The notes below the pieces were generated by a model. It did not search any database. It was not told where the DNA came from and saw only the letters and a list, made by a program, of their open reading frames with translations. A program made the translations under genes and the position numbers. A DNA stretch of 64,000 nt, taken from Paenibacillus oryzisoli (GTDB lineage Bacteria > Bacillota > Bacilli > Paenibacillales > NBRC-103111). The stretch is taken from the NCBI RefSeq assembly GCF_001653565.1, contig NZ_LYPB01000058.1, positions 50,775-114,774 on the forward strand, given 5' to 3'. This document shows, in pieces, positions 5,580 to 13,500 of this stretch. How positions within the stretch are numbered: position 1 is the stretch's first letter; every line of letters starts with the position of its first letter.

Positions 5580-6344
5580 ATGAAAAAGAAAATTATTTTA
5601 TTGGTCGCGGCATTAATGATCTTTGCGACAGGGGTAAGTGCATCGAGTTTGAATGGGGATTTCAAGGGGAATCCGATTGTTAAATTGAAGTCTAACGGGG
5701 CTATAGTGGATACTGGTGAAGTTCCAGCTATGATCTATGATGGCAATACAGTCGTTCCAATAGCAGCATTACGTAATTTAGGTGCTTCAGTTACTTGGGA
5801 TCCGAATACATATAGTGTAGACGTTAAAATACCTATACTAAGTAATTCGGACAACTTAGACATGCTCGTGTATAAAAAAATAATTAAAACAGCTAATTTA
5901 TATAAATTAAATCAGGATTTATCCCAAAGATTAAAAGATCATAGCCAAACATTGAGTTTATATTTCAATGGAAACAGCGACGGATATTCTGGAGCATATA
6001 CAAACAATGACATTATAAAAGCCTTATCTGATATCATCGATAATTATAATTATTTATCTAATAAATTTAATGAATCTTTAAAAGACCTAGGTGGAATTGA
6101 TTTAAATGACTTGAGTAACAATATAGCAATGAACTATAATTCAATTGAAAACTATAAAAAGGCAAATAAAAGTATAATGGATTGGAAAAATTCTCGGGAA
6201 TATAGAGACTTATCTGGGACTAGCAGTAATTTCAAGGATTATCAAAGTTACTCTTCCTCTGGATTTACCATTGCTAATCAATCTTGGTTGTCTAGCTCCA
6301 ACGGATATGACAAATATATTTTAATGATAATTAATAAGCCCTGA
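5580..6344 (+). CDS. Secreted protein with copper-amine-oxidase N-like (stalk) domain
   Basis: 254 residues. Signal peptide 1-21 (MKKKIILLVAALMIFATGVS, cleavage near SAS). Residues about 30-85 match the Cu_amine_oxidN1 'stalk' fold found in many Paenibacillus surface proteins: VDTGEVPAMIYDGNTVVPIA, ALRNLGASVTWDP, then a beta-strand ending VDVKI. The remaining ~165 residues are Asn/Ser/Tyr-rich and helical, with no recognised domain. In a prophage this is a probable lysogenic-conversion (moron) gene exported to the cell surface. AAGGGG precedes the ATG; an intrinsic terminator overlaps its stop. Confidence 0.75.
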   Translation: MKKKIILLVAALMIFATGVSASSLNGDFKGNPIVKLKSNGAIVDTGEVPAMIYDGNTVVPIAALRNLGASVTWDPNTYSVDVKIPILSNSDNLDMLVYKKIIKTANLYKLNQDLSQRLKDHSQTLSLYFNGNSDGYSGAYTNNDIIKALSDIIDNYNYLSNKFNESLKDLGGIDLNDLSNNIAMNYNSIENYKKANKSIMDWKNSREYRDLSGTSSNFKDYQSYSSSGFTIANQSWLSSSNGYDKYILMIINKP

Positions 6345-6354
6345 AAAGGGCTTT
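6336..6354 (+). terminator. Intrinsic terminator overlapping the stalk-protein stop
   Basis: AAGCCC-TGAAA-AGGGCTTTTC: six-base stem and T-rich end. The TGA stop codon (6342-6344) lies in the loop. Confidence 0.7.
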
Positions 6355-6374
6355 TCTTTATAAGGAGGAACAAC

Positions 6375-7823
6375 ATGAGAGCTGCACTATATTTAAGAGT
6401 TTCCACGGAGGAGCAAAGCAGAGACGGTTACTCCATAGCAGCACAAAAAGACCGCTTAACGGCCTACACTCACTCCCAGGAGTGGGATATTGTTGATTAC
6501 TATGTAGATGAAGGATTTTCAGCTAAGGACACAAATAGACCTGACTTACAGAGACTTATTAATGATGTTAAACAAAAGAAAATTGACGTTGTTCTTGTTC
6601 ATAAATTAGATCGATTCACACGATCTGTTAAAGATTTATATGCGCTCCTTGATGAATTCGAGAAATATAAATGTGGATTCCGTTCTGCTCAGGAGCAATT
6701 TGACACGACTACACCAATGGGTAGAGCTATGATGGGGATGCTCGGTATATTCGCGCAATGGGAACGAGAGGTCATTGCAGAACGTGTCTATGTTGGTATG
6801 GAGCAAAAGCACATTAGCGGTGAACGAAACGGAGCAGTAGCTCCTATGGGATACGATTTAGTGGATGGATCACTTGTAGTTAATCCGGAGAGAGCGGAGT
6901 TTGTGAAGCGGTTATTTGCTATGTACACAGATAATAACGGCATATACAAGATGCAGCAGATACTTAGTTCGGAAGGTATCACTATGAATGCTCGTACAAT
7001 TTACTATATTCTATCTAACCCAATCTACTGTGGAATGATCCGCTGGAATTATAGAAAAGACGGAAAATTAACTGGCAACGAGGATGTTAGACATCCGGAG
7101 AAGCGTAAGCATGAACCGATCATATCTGAGGAAGAGTTTAACCGAGTCCAAAGTATCCGCGGCGTTCGTGCGAAACAAGGTAGAGCAGCTACGTCGGATT
7201 TTCCATTCACAGGCGTAATGAAATGCAGTAGATGTGGATATGCGATGGTTGGTGCATCACGTAAACAGAAGGGCGCTACAAGAAGGTTCTATCGTTGTTC
7301 TGGACGAGTTTCTTACGGTAAATGTGATATGCCTCCAATATCTGAAAAGAGCGTTGATAGAGCTTTCTTGAAGTCTTTGCGCATACCTAAAAGAGAGCTT
7401 ATCAAGAAAATTGTCATGCCTCCACAAAACAAAGAAAAGAAGTCAGATGCAGATGCTATTGAAAGAGAACTAACTGCCATTGCAAATAGAAAACGTAAGT
7501 GGCAAATCGCTTTTGCAAATGACGCGATAACATTGGAGGAATTGAAGGCTCACACAGATGATGACAAACGTAGAGAATTGGACTTGAAAAAACAATTGAA
7601 CGAGATACCTCAATCCAATAGAAAAGTATACTCCAAAGAAGAAATCATCGAACAACTTGTGTTAGTCCAAAATGTGTGGGAAGAACTAGAGGATCATTAT
7701 GCGAAAAAGATGTTTCTCCAGGAGTTATTCGAATCAATCATCCTTCATACAGATACAACAAGTCCTAGACCTGGTAAAAACAACGACTTCGAGGTTGTAA
7801 TATCATCATGGATTCTCAAGTAA
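6375..7823 (+). CDS. Large serine recombinase (phage integrase)
   Basis: 482 residues. Resolvase catalytic domain 1-150, with nucleophile Ser10 in YLRVSTEEQ and the conserved HKLDRFTR and GIFAQWERE motifs. A Recombinase domain follows at about 165-265. A zinc ribbon at about 283-320 uses CSRCGYAMVG and YRCSGRVSYGKC. A coiled coil spans about 355-440 (AIERELTAIANRKRKWQIAF). This is the standard layout and length of phage serine integrases. AAGGAGG precedes the ATG. The gene points at the right att site: its stop is about 40 bases from the cpaF break, so it very probably catalysed that insertion. No recombination directionality factor was recognised. Confidence 0.95.
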   Translation: MRAALYLRVSTEEQSRDGYSIAAQKDRLTAYTHSQEWDIVDYYVDEGFSAKDTNRPDLQRLINDVKQKKIDVVLVHKLDRFTRSVKDLYALLDEFEKYKCGFRSAQEQFDTTTPMGRAMMGMLGIFAQWEREVIAERVYVGMEQKHISGERNGAVAPMGYDLVDGSLVVNPERAEFVKRLFAMYTDNNGIYKMQQILSSEGITMNARTIYYILSNPIYCGMIRWNYRKDGKLTGNEDVRHPEKRKHEPIISEEEFNRVQSIRGVRAKQGRAATSDFPFTGVMKCSRCGYAMVGASRKQKGATRRFYRCSGRVSYGKCDMPPISEKSVDRAFLKSLRIPKRELIKKIVMPPQNKEKKSDADAIERELTAIANRKRKWQIAFANDAITLEELKAHTDDDKRRELDLKKQLNEIPQSNRKVYSKEEIIEQLVLVQNVWEELEDHYAKKMFLQELFESIILHTDTTSPRPGKNNDFEVVISSWILK

Positions 7824-7850
7824 AAGCGTCTTACTATTGTATACGCTTTT
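7822..7850 (+). terminator. Terminator of the integrase gene
   Basis: AAAAGCGT (7822-7829) and ACGCTTTT (7843-7850) form an eight-base stem overlapping the TAA stop. The 13-base loop is long, so efficiency is uncertain. Confidence 0.5.
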
Positions 7851-8919
7851 CTGCGTGACATATGCGTTTCGGAGACTGCCTCAATGCCAGCTTAAAAGCC
7901 TGCAAACCCGAATGTCTCGGATCTTCCTCGTCAATTTCGTATTCGACGATATTCTTATGAGGAAAATCTCGCTTTAAATTCAACTCGAATCGCGATTCAA
8001 TCGTGATAATTCGTTCGTTATCGTCCATTTCGGCAATAATCGCTTTAATTAAATTGGTTTTCCCTGAATTTGTCGGTCCAATGACGACCATATTGAAATA
8101 CGTGTGGATGAAACAACGGAGTAATACTTCCATACGGGAATCCATCGTGGCCAGTTCTGGGGAGACGAGCAAGGTTAAATCAAATCTTTTGACCGTGTAA
8201 AACCTTATCGTTAAGGTAGGCTCTGCTGTAAATCCGAAGCCCGTCATCGTCACACGCGAACCATCTTGCAGAACAACCTCTGCCCAACGCTTTCTTGGAT
8301 TGAGGGTATCGTGGTTAAACAACACTAAATTTTGTTGAATTCGCTCTAATTCTCGAATGGATGGAAGCTCATAAGGTGAGGGTATCGCCTTTCCTCCACG
8401 CACTTCAAATATCTGCCTCCCCACAACCTGAATCTCCTCCAACCCCTCCTTCTGTTTGAGCACAAGTTCAAGAACATTCAGGCCGATAATTTCGGCAAAA
8501 ATCGCTTCAGGCAACGTCGTATACCCACTAGTCCGAGGCGGGATATCCGAAAGTCTCCTTTTCGACACGAGGTCATGAATAATAGCGAGAAGCTTGCCTC
8601 GATCCTCTTCATAACCCAGAATTGCCCGATTCAGCGTCTCGTTATACAGTTGTTTCTCTGTCTCTGATCGGCCTTTCAAGGCCACCAACTCACTGCGAAT
8701 CTCCTGCACCCATTGCTGAAAGATAGCATCCTCTCCGGCTCCACCTTGATCTTGGCCGCTTCCGTTCGCACGTAATTCGTTCGTCCGTTCGACCGTTCTA
8801 TCGCCTGAATCAATAGCTCCCCCTGCTTGTAATGTCGGGAAGCGCCCCCCTCCAACCACAGACTCTTCAGTCCTACGTTCATGCATGTAGGTAATCATCG
8901 AGAACCTTTTTCCACTCAC
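7834..8919 (-). CDS. CpaF/TadA-type secretion ATPase, 3' end cut off by the element
   Basis: 361 residues from a GTG at 8919 with AGGAGGTGA upstream; a longer reading from 9000 lacks such a site. A variable N-terminus (about 1-75) is followed by the N-terminal domain of type II/IV secretion ATPases (EGLEEIQVVGRQIFEVRGGK; RWAEVVLQDGSRVTMTGFGF). Walker A is GPTNSGKTNLI. The protein stops at LRQSPKRI plus eight foreign residues, so Walker B, the His box and the C-terminal ~100 residues are missing and the ATPase should be inactive while the element is present. It normally powers Tad/Flp-type pilus assembly. It is the third gene after cpaB- and cpaE-like genes. Precise excision would restore it. 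Confidence 0.85.
   Translation of the reverse strand: MSGKRFSMITYMHERRTEESVVGGGRFPTLQAGGAIDSGDRTVERTNELRANGSGQDQGGAGEDAIFQQWVQEIRSELVALKGRSETEKQLYNETLNRAILGYEEDRGKLLAIIHDLVSKRRLSDIPPRTSGYTTLPEAIFAEIIGLNVLELVLKQKEGLEEIQVVGRQIFEVRGGKAIPSPYELPSIRELERIQQNLVLFNHDTLNPRKRWAEVVLQDGSRVTMTGFGFTAEPTLTIRFYTVKRFDLTLLVSPELATMDSRMEVLLRCFIHTYFNMVVIGPTNSGKTNLIKAIIAEMDDNERIITIESRFELNLKRDFPHKNIVEYEIDEEDPRHSGLQAFKLALRQSPKRICHAEKRIQ
7852..7872. other. Right attachment junction (att) of the element in cpaF
   Basis: On the minus strand CpaF homology is normal through codons for LRQSPKR-I (the ATA codon is 7861-7863), where the family continues with an I-V-G-E-x-R-type Walker B. Here it changes to C-H-A-E-K and a stop. 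The crossover must lie within a few bases of 7855-7866. The core dinucleotide cannot be set without the left junction or an empty-site relative. Confidence 0.65.
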
Positions 8920-8941
8920 TCCTTCACCTCCTGATCCTAAT

Positions 8942-10177
8942 TTAACTAACCGCGCGTTTACCGGCGATGAGTTTCTGGAACCATGTCTCTTGCCGTACAC
9001 TCGGCTTCATGGGTAACTTGTAGAAATCTGCAAACTTCCGCGCTACTGCCTTCACCTCATGATGCATGGGATGAGTCACACTCAACAATTCCATCAGCTT
9101 GCCTTGGTTGCAACGCGCAAGCGCATCACCGTGCCGACTGACATGCCCAATCAAGTGAAGCTGCGTTTCTTTGCGGATATCTTTGATTGTGAACTCGCTT
9201 TGCTTCGCATGCCGATCCGTTTGCACAGCCATTAGCTCGAATGCATCCGGCTGTAGCCCAAATACAGATCCAACCTGCCTAATCCATCTCGAGAAATCCT
9301 CCTGAAAATGGGCAATATCTCCTGTCGTGACAACGATTTTGCTATCTGCTTCCAGCAGTCCGCTAACCGTCGCCGCATTATCCCAATATGCATTAACTTC
9401 GATGATGCAGATGTCAAAAGCACCCCGCGCAACACGCAGTAAATGGATAATTTCCGATGGCGTGAAGAATTCCGCCTGCTCACGCAGCATATTGCCATAA
9501 AGAACATGTAGGCCATGTGCCTCTTTTGGCTTATCACACACATGGAGCAACCTTTCTGGCGTTAAGCTTTGTGCTTTCAGTTCCGCTCTCAAGCCATCTA
9601 ATGTAAAAAGGTGATCTTCACGCCCCAAATACCGATGAAGCTTTGAGCTTTTGAGATTCAAACATAAATAGCCTATTTTCTTGGAGGTTTCCATCGCTAG
9701 CGTACAAGCCACTCCAAACGATGCCAACGTTGTACCAATATTCGGGGTAGAACCAACGAAAGTAATTAATTTACCAGAAAGCGCCTGATTGGATTGATCG
9801 CCGTTTGACCCATCAACCCAGGCACGTATTTCGTCAGCTATCACTGCCGTACTGCGTCCTGGGAGGATATAATCCAGTTTCATCAGCTTGCACATTTTCA
9901 CATACTTCTCGTTAATGGACGCATCGTGATAATTCGATAGCATCACAATAATTTTCGTTGTGGGTTCTTGCCCCTGCATGCCTTCAAGAAGCTCCTCCAA
10001 CTCGCCATAGGGCAGCTGCCGATCCGAAAGAATGACATGGGTGTAAGCCTCCTCCACTAATTTAGGCTGTAAATCATTCGCCCTCGCAAATATTCGCCAC
10101 CCAAAAGGTTTGGCATACACAACATTCGTTAACTCATCTATTAATCGCTGATCTGTCGACACCAACCCGATTTGCAC
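8942..10177 (-). CDS. CpaE/TadZ-like MinD-superfamily protein with degenerate P-loop
   Basis: 411 residues from a GTG at 10177 behind GAGAGGTGA. Residues 1-125 resemble a receiver-like domain (VSTDQRLIDELTNVVYAKPF; TTKIIVMLSNYHDASINEKY). Residues 135-400 have the ParA/MinD fold. The deviant Walker A is VGSTPNIGTTLASFG: the lysines of KGGxxKT are absent, so ATP hydrolysis is doubtful. CpaE/TadZ proteins position the Tad machinery at the cell pole or membrane. It ends 22 bases before the cpaF start and follows the cpaB-like gene, so the three are one operon. Confidence 0.8.
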   Translation of the reverse strand: MQIGLVSTDQRLIDELTNVVYAKPFGWRIFARANDLQPKLVEEAYTHVILSDRQLPYGELEELLEGMQGQEPTTKIIVMLSNYHDASINEKYVKMCKLMKLDYILPGRSTAVIADEIRAWVDGSNGDQSNQALSGKLITFVGSTPNIGTTLASFGVACTLAMETSKKIGYLCLNLKSSKLHRYLGREDHLFTLDGLRAELKAQSLTPERLLHVCDKPKEAHGLHVLYGNMLREQAEFFTPSEIIHLLRVARGAFDICIIEVNAYWDNAATVSGLLEADSKIVVTTGDIAHFQEDFSRWIRQVGSVFGLQPDAFELMAVQTDRHAKQSEFTIKDIRKETQLHLIGHVSRHGDALARCNQGKLMELLSVTHPMHHEVKAVARKFADFYKLPMKPSVRQETWFQKLIAGKRAVS

Positions 10178-10210
10178 TCGGTTTCACCTCTCTTTTTACC
10201 AGAATACATT

Positions 10211-10918
10211 CTACTCTTGAACTTGAATCGACGTTGAACTAAAAGCAATGACCAGCTTTGCCTTCTTCGCTGAGCATAATTGATCAATCTGCAGCCATTC
10301 GGTTTCTGTTAAATTCAAATTAATCTGATCGATTGCACCATTGGCTTCCAGTCTGGAGGTATACATCTTCTGTTCATCTCCTTGGGCTTTGGATAGCAAG
10401 TTAGAATTCTTCGGGTTGTCGACCTCCACATTCGCGGATGACTTCACGGATGCCACCGTAATTTCCTTGTCATGGAACAACCTGCGTGAGCTGCCATCGC
10501 TCCCAGACACGTAAATACGAACCTGATCGCCCGCACGAATCCCATTCGAAACGGTAAGTAGATATTCTTTGGGAATTTGAAAAGTTGCCTGTTGCTCATT
10601 CGGAAGAAGATGATAACGATTCAGCTTCCACTTCAGAATGGGCTCCCCTGTGCCTAAAGGAATCATGGATTCCTGGCCAACAACATCTGTCAGTTGCGTC
10701 AACATATTCGCTGTATAACTACCTATCTGAATCGCCTTGAACTCGACCATATCGTCATGAATAAACTGTCCCGCTCGTATAAAATCCTTCGGTACCACAA
10801 CCTGAACCGTCTGCTGCAGCTCGACCTGATTCACTTGCAACACATACACCCCGTATACGAGCAATCCAGCCAGCAATGCAGCAACCACGCTAATTAGCAG
10901 GCTTCTCCTGCGCTTCAA
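10211..10918 (-). CDS. CpaB/RcpC-like SAF-domain protein
   Basis: 235 residues from a TTG at 10918 behind AAGGAGGTGAT. One N-terminal membrane helix (SLLISVVAALLAGLLVYGVY, about 6-28), then a SAF domain at about 40-110 (VVVPKDFIRAGQFIHDDMVE; IPLGTGEPILKWKL), then an RcpC/CpaB-type beta domain (ISNGIRAGDQVRIYVSGSDG-like stretch and a C-terminal LNLTETEWLQIDQLCSAKKA segment). CpaB/RcpC are periplasmic or extracytoplasmic components of Flp pilus assembly. It is the first gene of the tad-like operon. Confidence 0.8.
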   Translation of the reverse strand: MKRRRSLLISVVAALLAGLLVYGVYVLQVNQVELQQTVQVVVPKDFIRAGQFIHDDMVEFKAIQIGSYTANMLTQLTDVVGQESMIPLGTGEPILKWKLNRYHLLPNEQQATFQIPKEYLLTVSNGIRAGDQVRIYVSGSDGSSRRLFHDKEITVASVKSSANVEVDNPKNSNLLSKAQGDEQKMYTSRLEANGAIDQINLNLTETEWLQIDQLCSAKKAKLVIAFSSTSIQVQE

Positions 10919-10957
10919 TCGATCACCTCCTTCCTTACCTGTACGTATACAACAAAA

Positions 10958-10993
10958 AACGCAAACCTCGGAGAATTCTCCGAAATTTGCGTT
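10958..10993 (-). terminator. Terminator after the TetR gene
   Basis: AACGCAAA (10958-10965) pairs with TTTGCGTT (10986-10993), with an inner CGGAGAATTCTCCG palindrome. On the minus strand it is followed by TTTTTTGTTG. It separates the tetR/exporter unit from the cpaB operon. Confidence 0.75.
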
Positions 10994-11113
10994 CTTCGCA
11001 AATCAAACTATATCAACATAAGTTCGAAACAATATATTAAAACTATCACATCAACTTCCAAATTTCAACATCTTTTTACAAATAACTGGGTTTCACACAT
11101 GTAAACGCCTTCT

Positions 11114-11710
11114 CTATTCGTTATACCCTAGGGCACGCATGATGAATGCCGTCGTTTGCCCTATCAACATCTCCATGTCTGGACGTTCCTCTGTAAACAT
11201 CGGTTCGAAGAACTCTCGTTGCTTGTAAAAAAACATCGCTCCCAACACGAACATAAGCGTACTGTCCAGCGATTCAAACACGTAGAGCCCCTCATGCCTT
11301 CCCTTGTCCAATAAATCGCGAACCTTTCTCCAGAGCGGAAAAACAAGCTCCCTCATTTTGTCGACACGTGGGGTAATGGTGATAATCTCCATTTGAATCA
11401 GGCTAATCAGCTGCGGATCTTCGTTTCGAATTTTGACAACTTCTCTAATCACCTGTTGGATGCCAGCAAGTGGATCTTCCACTTCATAAAACTCCGTTAA
11501 TTTAATAGCAGGAAAAAACTGCTTGAATATCTCATGGAAAACGCTCTCTTTCCCACCAAAATAATAGGAAACCAGAGCCACATTGGCCCCGGCCTCCTCG
11601 CATATTTGACGAACGCTAGTCGCTTCATAACCATGCTGTGCAAACAACTTTTTGGCAGCCAATAGAATTTTCATTTTCATGTCTGACTTGTCTGACTCTT
11701 GATGAACCAT
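11114..11710 (-). CDS. TetR-family repressor
   Basis: 198 residues from ATG 11710 (AGGAGGA upstream; an earlier in-frame start at 11761 would overlap the exporter gene). N-terminal TetR HTH: KILLAAKKLFAQHGYEATSV followed by RQICEEAGANVALVSYYFGG, the recognition helix ending in YYFGGKE. The C-terminal ~130 residues are a helical ligand-binding domain resembling the CerR/YttP-like TetR group (EFYEVEDPLAGIQQVIREVV). It follows the YhgE-type membrane protein gene by 25 bases, so the pair is an operon and the repressor probably senses a substrate of that protein. Likely target: palindrome 12919-12947. Confidence 0.85.
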   Translation of the reverse strand: MVHQESDKSDMKMKILLAAKKLFAQHGYEATSVRQICEEAGANVALVSYYFGGKESVFHEIFKQFFPAIKLTEFYEVEDPLAGIQQVIREVVKIRNEDPQLISLIQMEIITITPRVDKMRELVFPLWRKVRDLLDKGRHEGLYVFESLDSTLMFVLGAMFFYKQREFFEPMFTEERPDMEMLIGQTTAFIMRALGYNE

Positions 11711-11735
11711 GCCTAGCGTCCTCCTATTTTTAAAG

Positions 11736-12899
11736 TTAAGCGTTTGTTTGGACACGACCAACTGCTGGAGCTATCTTCGCTTTCTTCACAAACACAACAA
11801 ATATATCAATAACAAGCGCTGCCGCGGCAATCACAAACAAGAAGCCAACTTCGCTGCCAACGCCAGGTCCACCGAACAATATATTCATCAACCCATTCAC
11901 CGCATAGGTTGCTGGGAAGAAGTTACTGATGGAATGATAGAAATCCGACAGAAGCTCTCTCGGCACAATCGCACCTGAAGAAACCAACTGCAGAGATAAC
12001 ATAGCAATGTTAAATAGCATACCTGCGTTCCCAAACAATGTCAAAAACATTTGAGCAACCAAGGCGAACGTCAATAAGAACAGGGATTCAAAACCCCAAA
12101 GCACAACAAATCCTTTTTCTACATGCCCACCCAATGACACAACCATAACAGCACTGATGAGTCCAACTACGATCGCAGCAATCACCGTAATTCCGATGCG
12201 TGCAGCTAATTTTTGCGTTTTGGACAGAGAAGCACCTAGGAGATTGGTTGAAACGCTGAAGTTCATTCCCATAATCATCGTACCAACAATCGAAGCGAGT
12301 ACGAGCATCATCGGCAGCATTTGATTCGGCATATCCTTTACTTTATTGGTACTTTGGATGTCTGAACTTACTTTACTCGCTAACCCCTGTGCAATCTGAG
12401 TTGCTTGCTCAGCCGGAAGCTGTGGGTTCATCTGTGTCAGGACAGCCGATGCCCCTGCCGCTACGGCCTCTTTATTGACTGTTGCCGTAATGTTGTTTGC
12501 TACAGCTTGCATGATCGACTTCGTCATGGACGGGTTCGACTCATTAACCGTGTAAGAGATCGGTGCTGTCTGCCCTGGTGTTTGAAGCTTCTTCGAGAAA
12601 TCAGGTGAAATGTGCATAACCATCTGCACTTCACGCGAGTTTAGCTTGTTCTGTGCTTCCTCGTTGGAAGCGATAACTTCCGTTTGGAAAGGGAGATTGC
12701 CCTGCAGGTTTTGAACAATTTTGCCACCCATAGCTCCATCTTCATTCACGATTGCAATCTTCAAATTCTTCGTATTATCCGAAACGCCCGAATACCCAGT
12801 CATCCAAATGATGCTAAACAGCAACTGAAACGTAATCGCTGTAATAATCCCTACTTTAGTTGTTGCAGGCTTCAAAAAAGCCGCTATTGACGATCCCAT
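11736..12899 (-). CDS. YhgE/Pip-like ABC-2 type membrane protein (putative exporter)
   Basis: 387 residues from ATG 12899, with AAGGAG nine bases upstream; a TTG nine codons earlier lies in the operator. One N-terminal helix (VGIITAITFQLLFSIIWMTG), a large extracytoplasmic segment of about 180 residues (LKIAIVNEDGAMGGKIVQNL), and then five or six helices from about residue 205 (MLPMMLVLASIVGTMIMGMN onward). This is the layout of YhgE/Pip and DUF3533/ABC-2 permease proteins, several of which export lipophilic compounds or toxins. No ATPase is adjacent. Substrate unknown. Controlled presumably by the downstream TetR protein. Confidence 0.75.
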   Translation of the reverse strand: MGSSIAAFLKPATTKVGIITAITFQLLFSIIWMTGYSGVSDNTKNLKIAIVNEDGAMGGKIVQNLQGNLPFQTEVIASNEEAQNKLNSREVQMVMHISPDFSKKLQTPGQTAPISYTVNESNPSMTKSIMQAVANNITATVNKEAVAAGASAVLTQMNPQLPAEQATQIAQGLASKVSSDIQSTNKVKDMPNQMLPMMLVLASIVGTMIMGMNFSVSTNLLGASLSKTQKLAARIGITVIAAIVVGLISAVMVVSLGGHVEKGFVVLWGFESLFLLTFALVAQMFLTLFGNAGMLFNIAMLSLQLVSSGAIVPRELLSDFYHSISNFFPATYAVNGLMNILFGGPGVGSEVGFLFVIAAAALVIDIFVVFVKKAKIAPAVGRVQTNA

Positions 12900-12918
12900 T
12901 TTTGACCACTCCTTATAA

Positions 12919-12947
12919 TTAAACAATCATTTAAAACGAATGTTTAA
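12919..12947. promoter_or_regulatory. TetR-type operator before the exporter gene
   Basis: Long imperfect palindrome: TTAAACAATCATTTAAA (12919-12935) against the reverse complement of the right arm TTAAACATTCGTTTTAA, 14 of 17 matching. It lies about 20 bases before the ATG of the exporter, the expected place for autoregulation by the operon's TetR protein. Confidence 0.65.
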
Positions 12948-13097
12948 ATAATACGGGAGGAATGTTTTTTTGTCAACTCTTTACAAACAACATCAACATC
13001 TTCCGGGTCGCTGCGCTTTTAGGGGTGAAAGGAATTAGTTGTCTGCTTGTTGTATTGATTTAGTCGTTTGGAACCTGTTTGGTTATTAGACTTGGTA

Positions 13098-13370
13098 TTA
13101 ATTATTATTTTTTTTTTTATTTATTAATAATCTAGAAAAAAGAATTGCTGATACAACTAATGGATACAGAGCAAATTGCAGGCTATTATCGCGATAAAAA
13201 TGCATAAAACATAGGTAAATTGATATACCTATTCCTATAATTCCTCCTAGCCAAAGTTGAACGTTAATGGGCTTTTTTGTTTTTTTTGACACTATTAAAA
13301 TTCCAATTCCAACGACAACTGATATAACTAAGATAAATAGAATAGTAACCGAAAATGCAACTGTAAACAT
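13098..13370 (-). CDS. Small membrane protein, 90 residues
   Basis: Three hydrophobic segments (about 4-28, 38-58, 66-84) joined by short basic loops (SKKTKKPINVQ) and ending in a Lys/Asn tail encoded by a homopolymer-rich stretch (13107-13121). AT-rich relative to its neighbours. Divergent from the secreted protein at 13501 with about 130 bases between. No family recognised. The size and topology are compatible with an immunity protein, but nothing in the sequence proves it. Confidence 0.55.
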   Translation of the reverse strand: MFTVAFSVTILFILVISVVVGIGILIVSKKTKKPINVQLWLGGIIGIGISIYLCFMHFYRDNSLQFALYPLVVSAILFSRLLINKKKNNN

Positions 13371-13500
13371 TAAACCATCTCCTTATCTAATTCGTTTATA
13401 TTAATTTTATCATAATTTGGTAATTTTTGCTTGTAAATTTCCATCATTCATACTATATTTACAAATGTTGTATATTATACCAATGGAGGAGATGGAAATT

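Larger units (their letters stand above)
1..7863. mobile_element. Right part of a prophage / serine-integrase element inserted in cpaF (left end outside window)
   Basis: Seen: tightly packed small minus-strand genes, an ORF6N/ORF6C antirepressor, back-to-back Cro-like and CI-like genes around a palindromic control region, and at the extreme right a large serine recombinase whose stop lies about 40 bases from the point where cpaF homology ends. This is the usual layout of the integrase-plus-lysogeny end of a temperate phage. No structural, packaging or lysis gene is visible; those would lie to the left of the window, so whether the element is a complete phage or a remnant cannot be judged. Base composition is visibly more AT-rich than the flanking host genes, especially 3.9-6.4 kb. 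The boundary is placed at the cpaF junction with an uncertainty of about ten bases. Confidence 0.85.
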
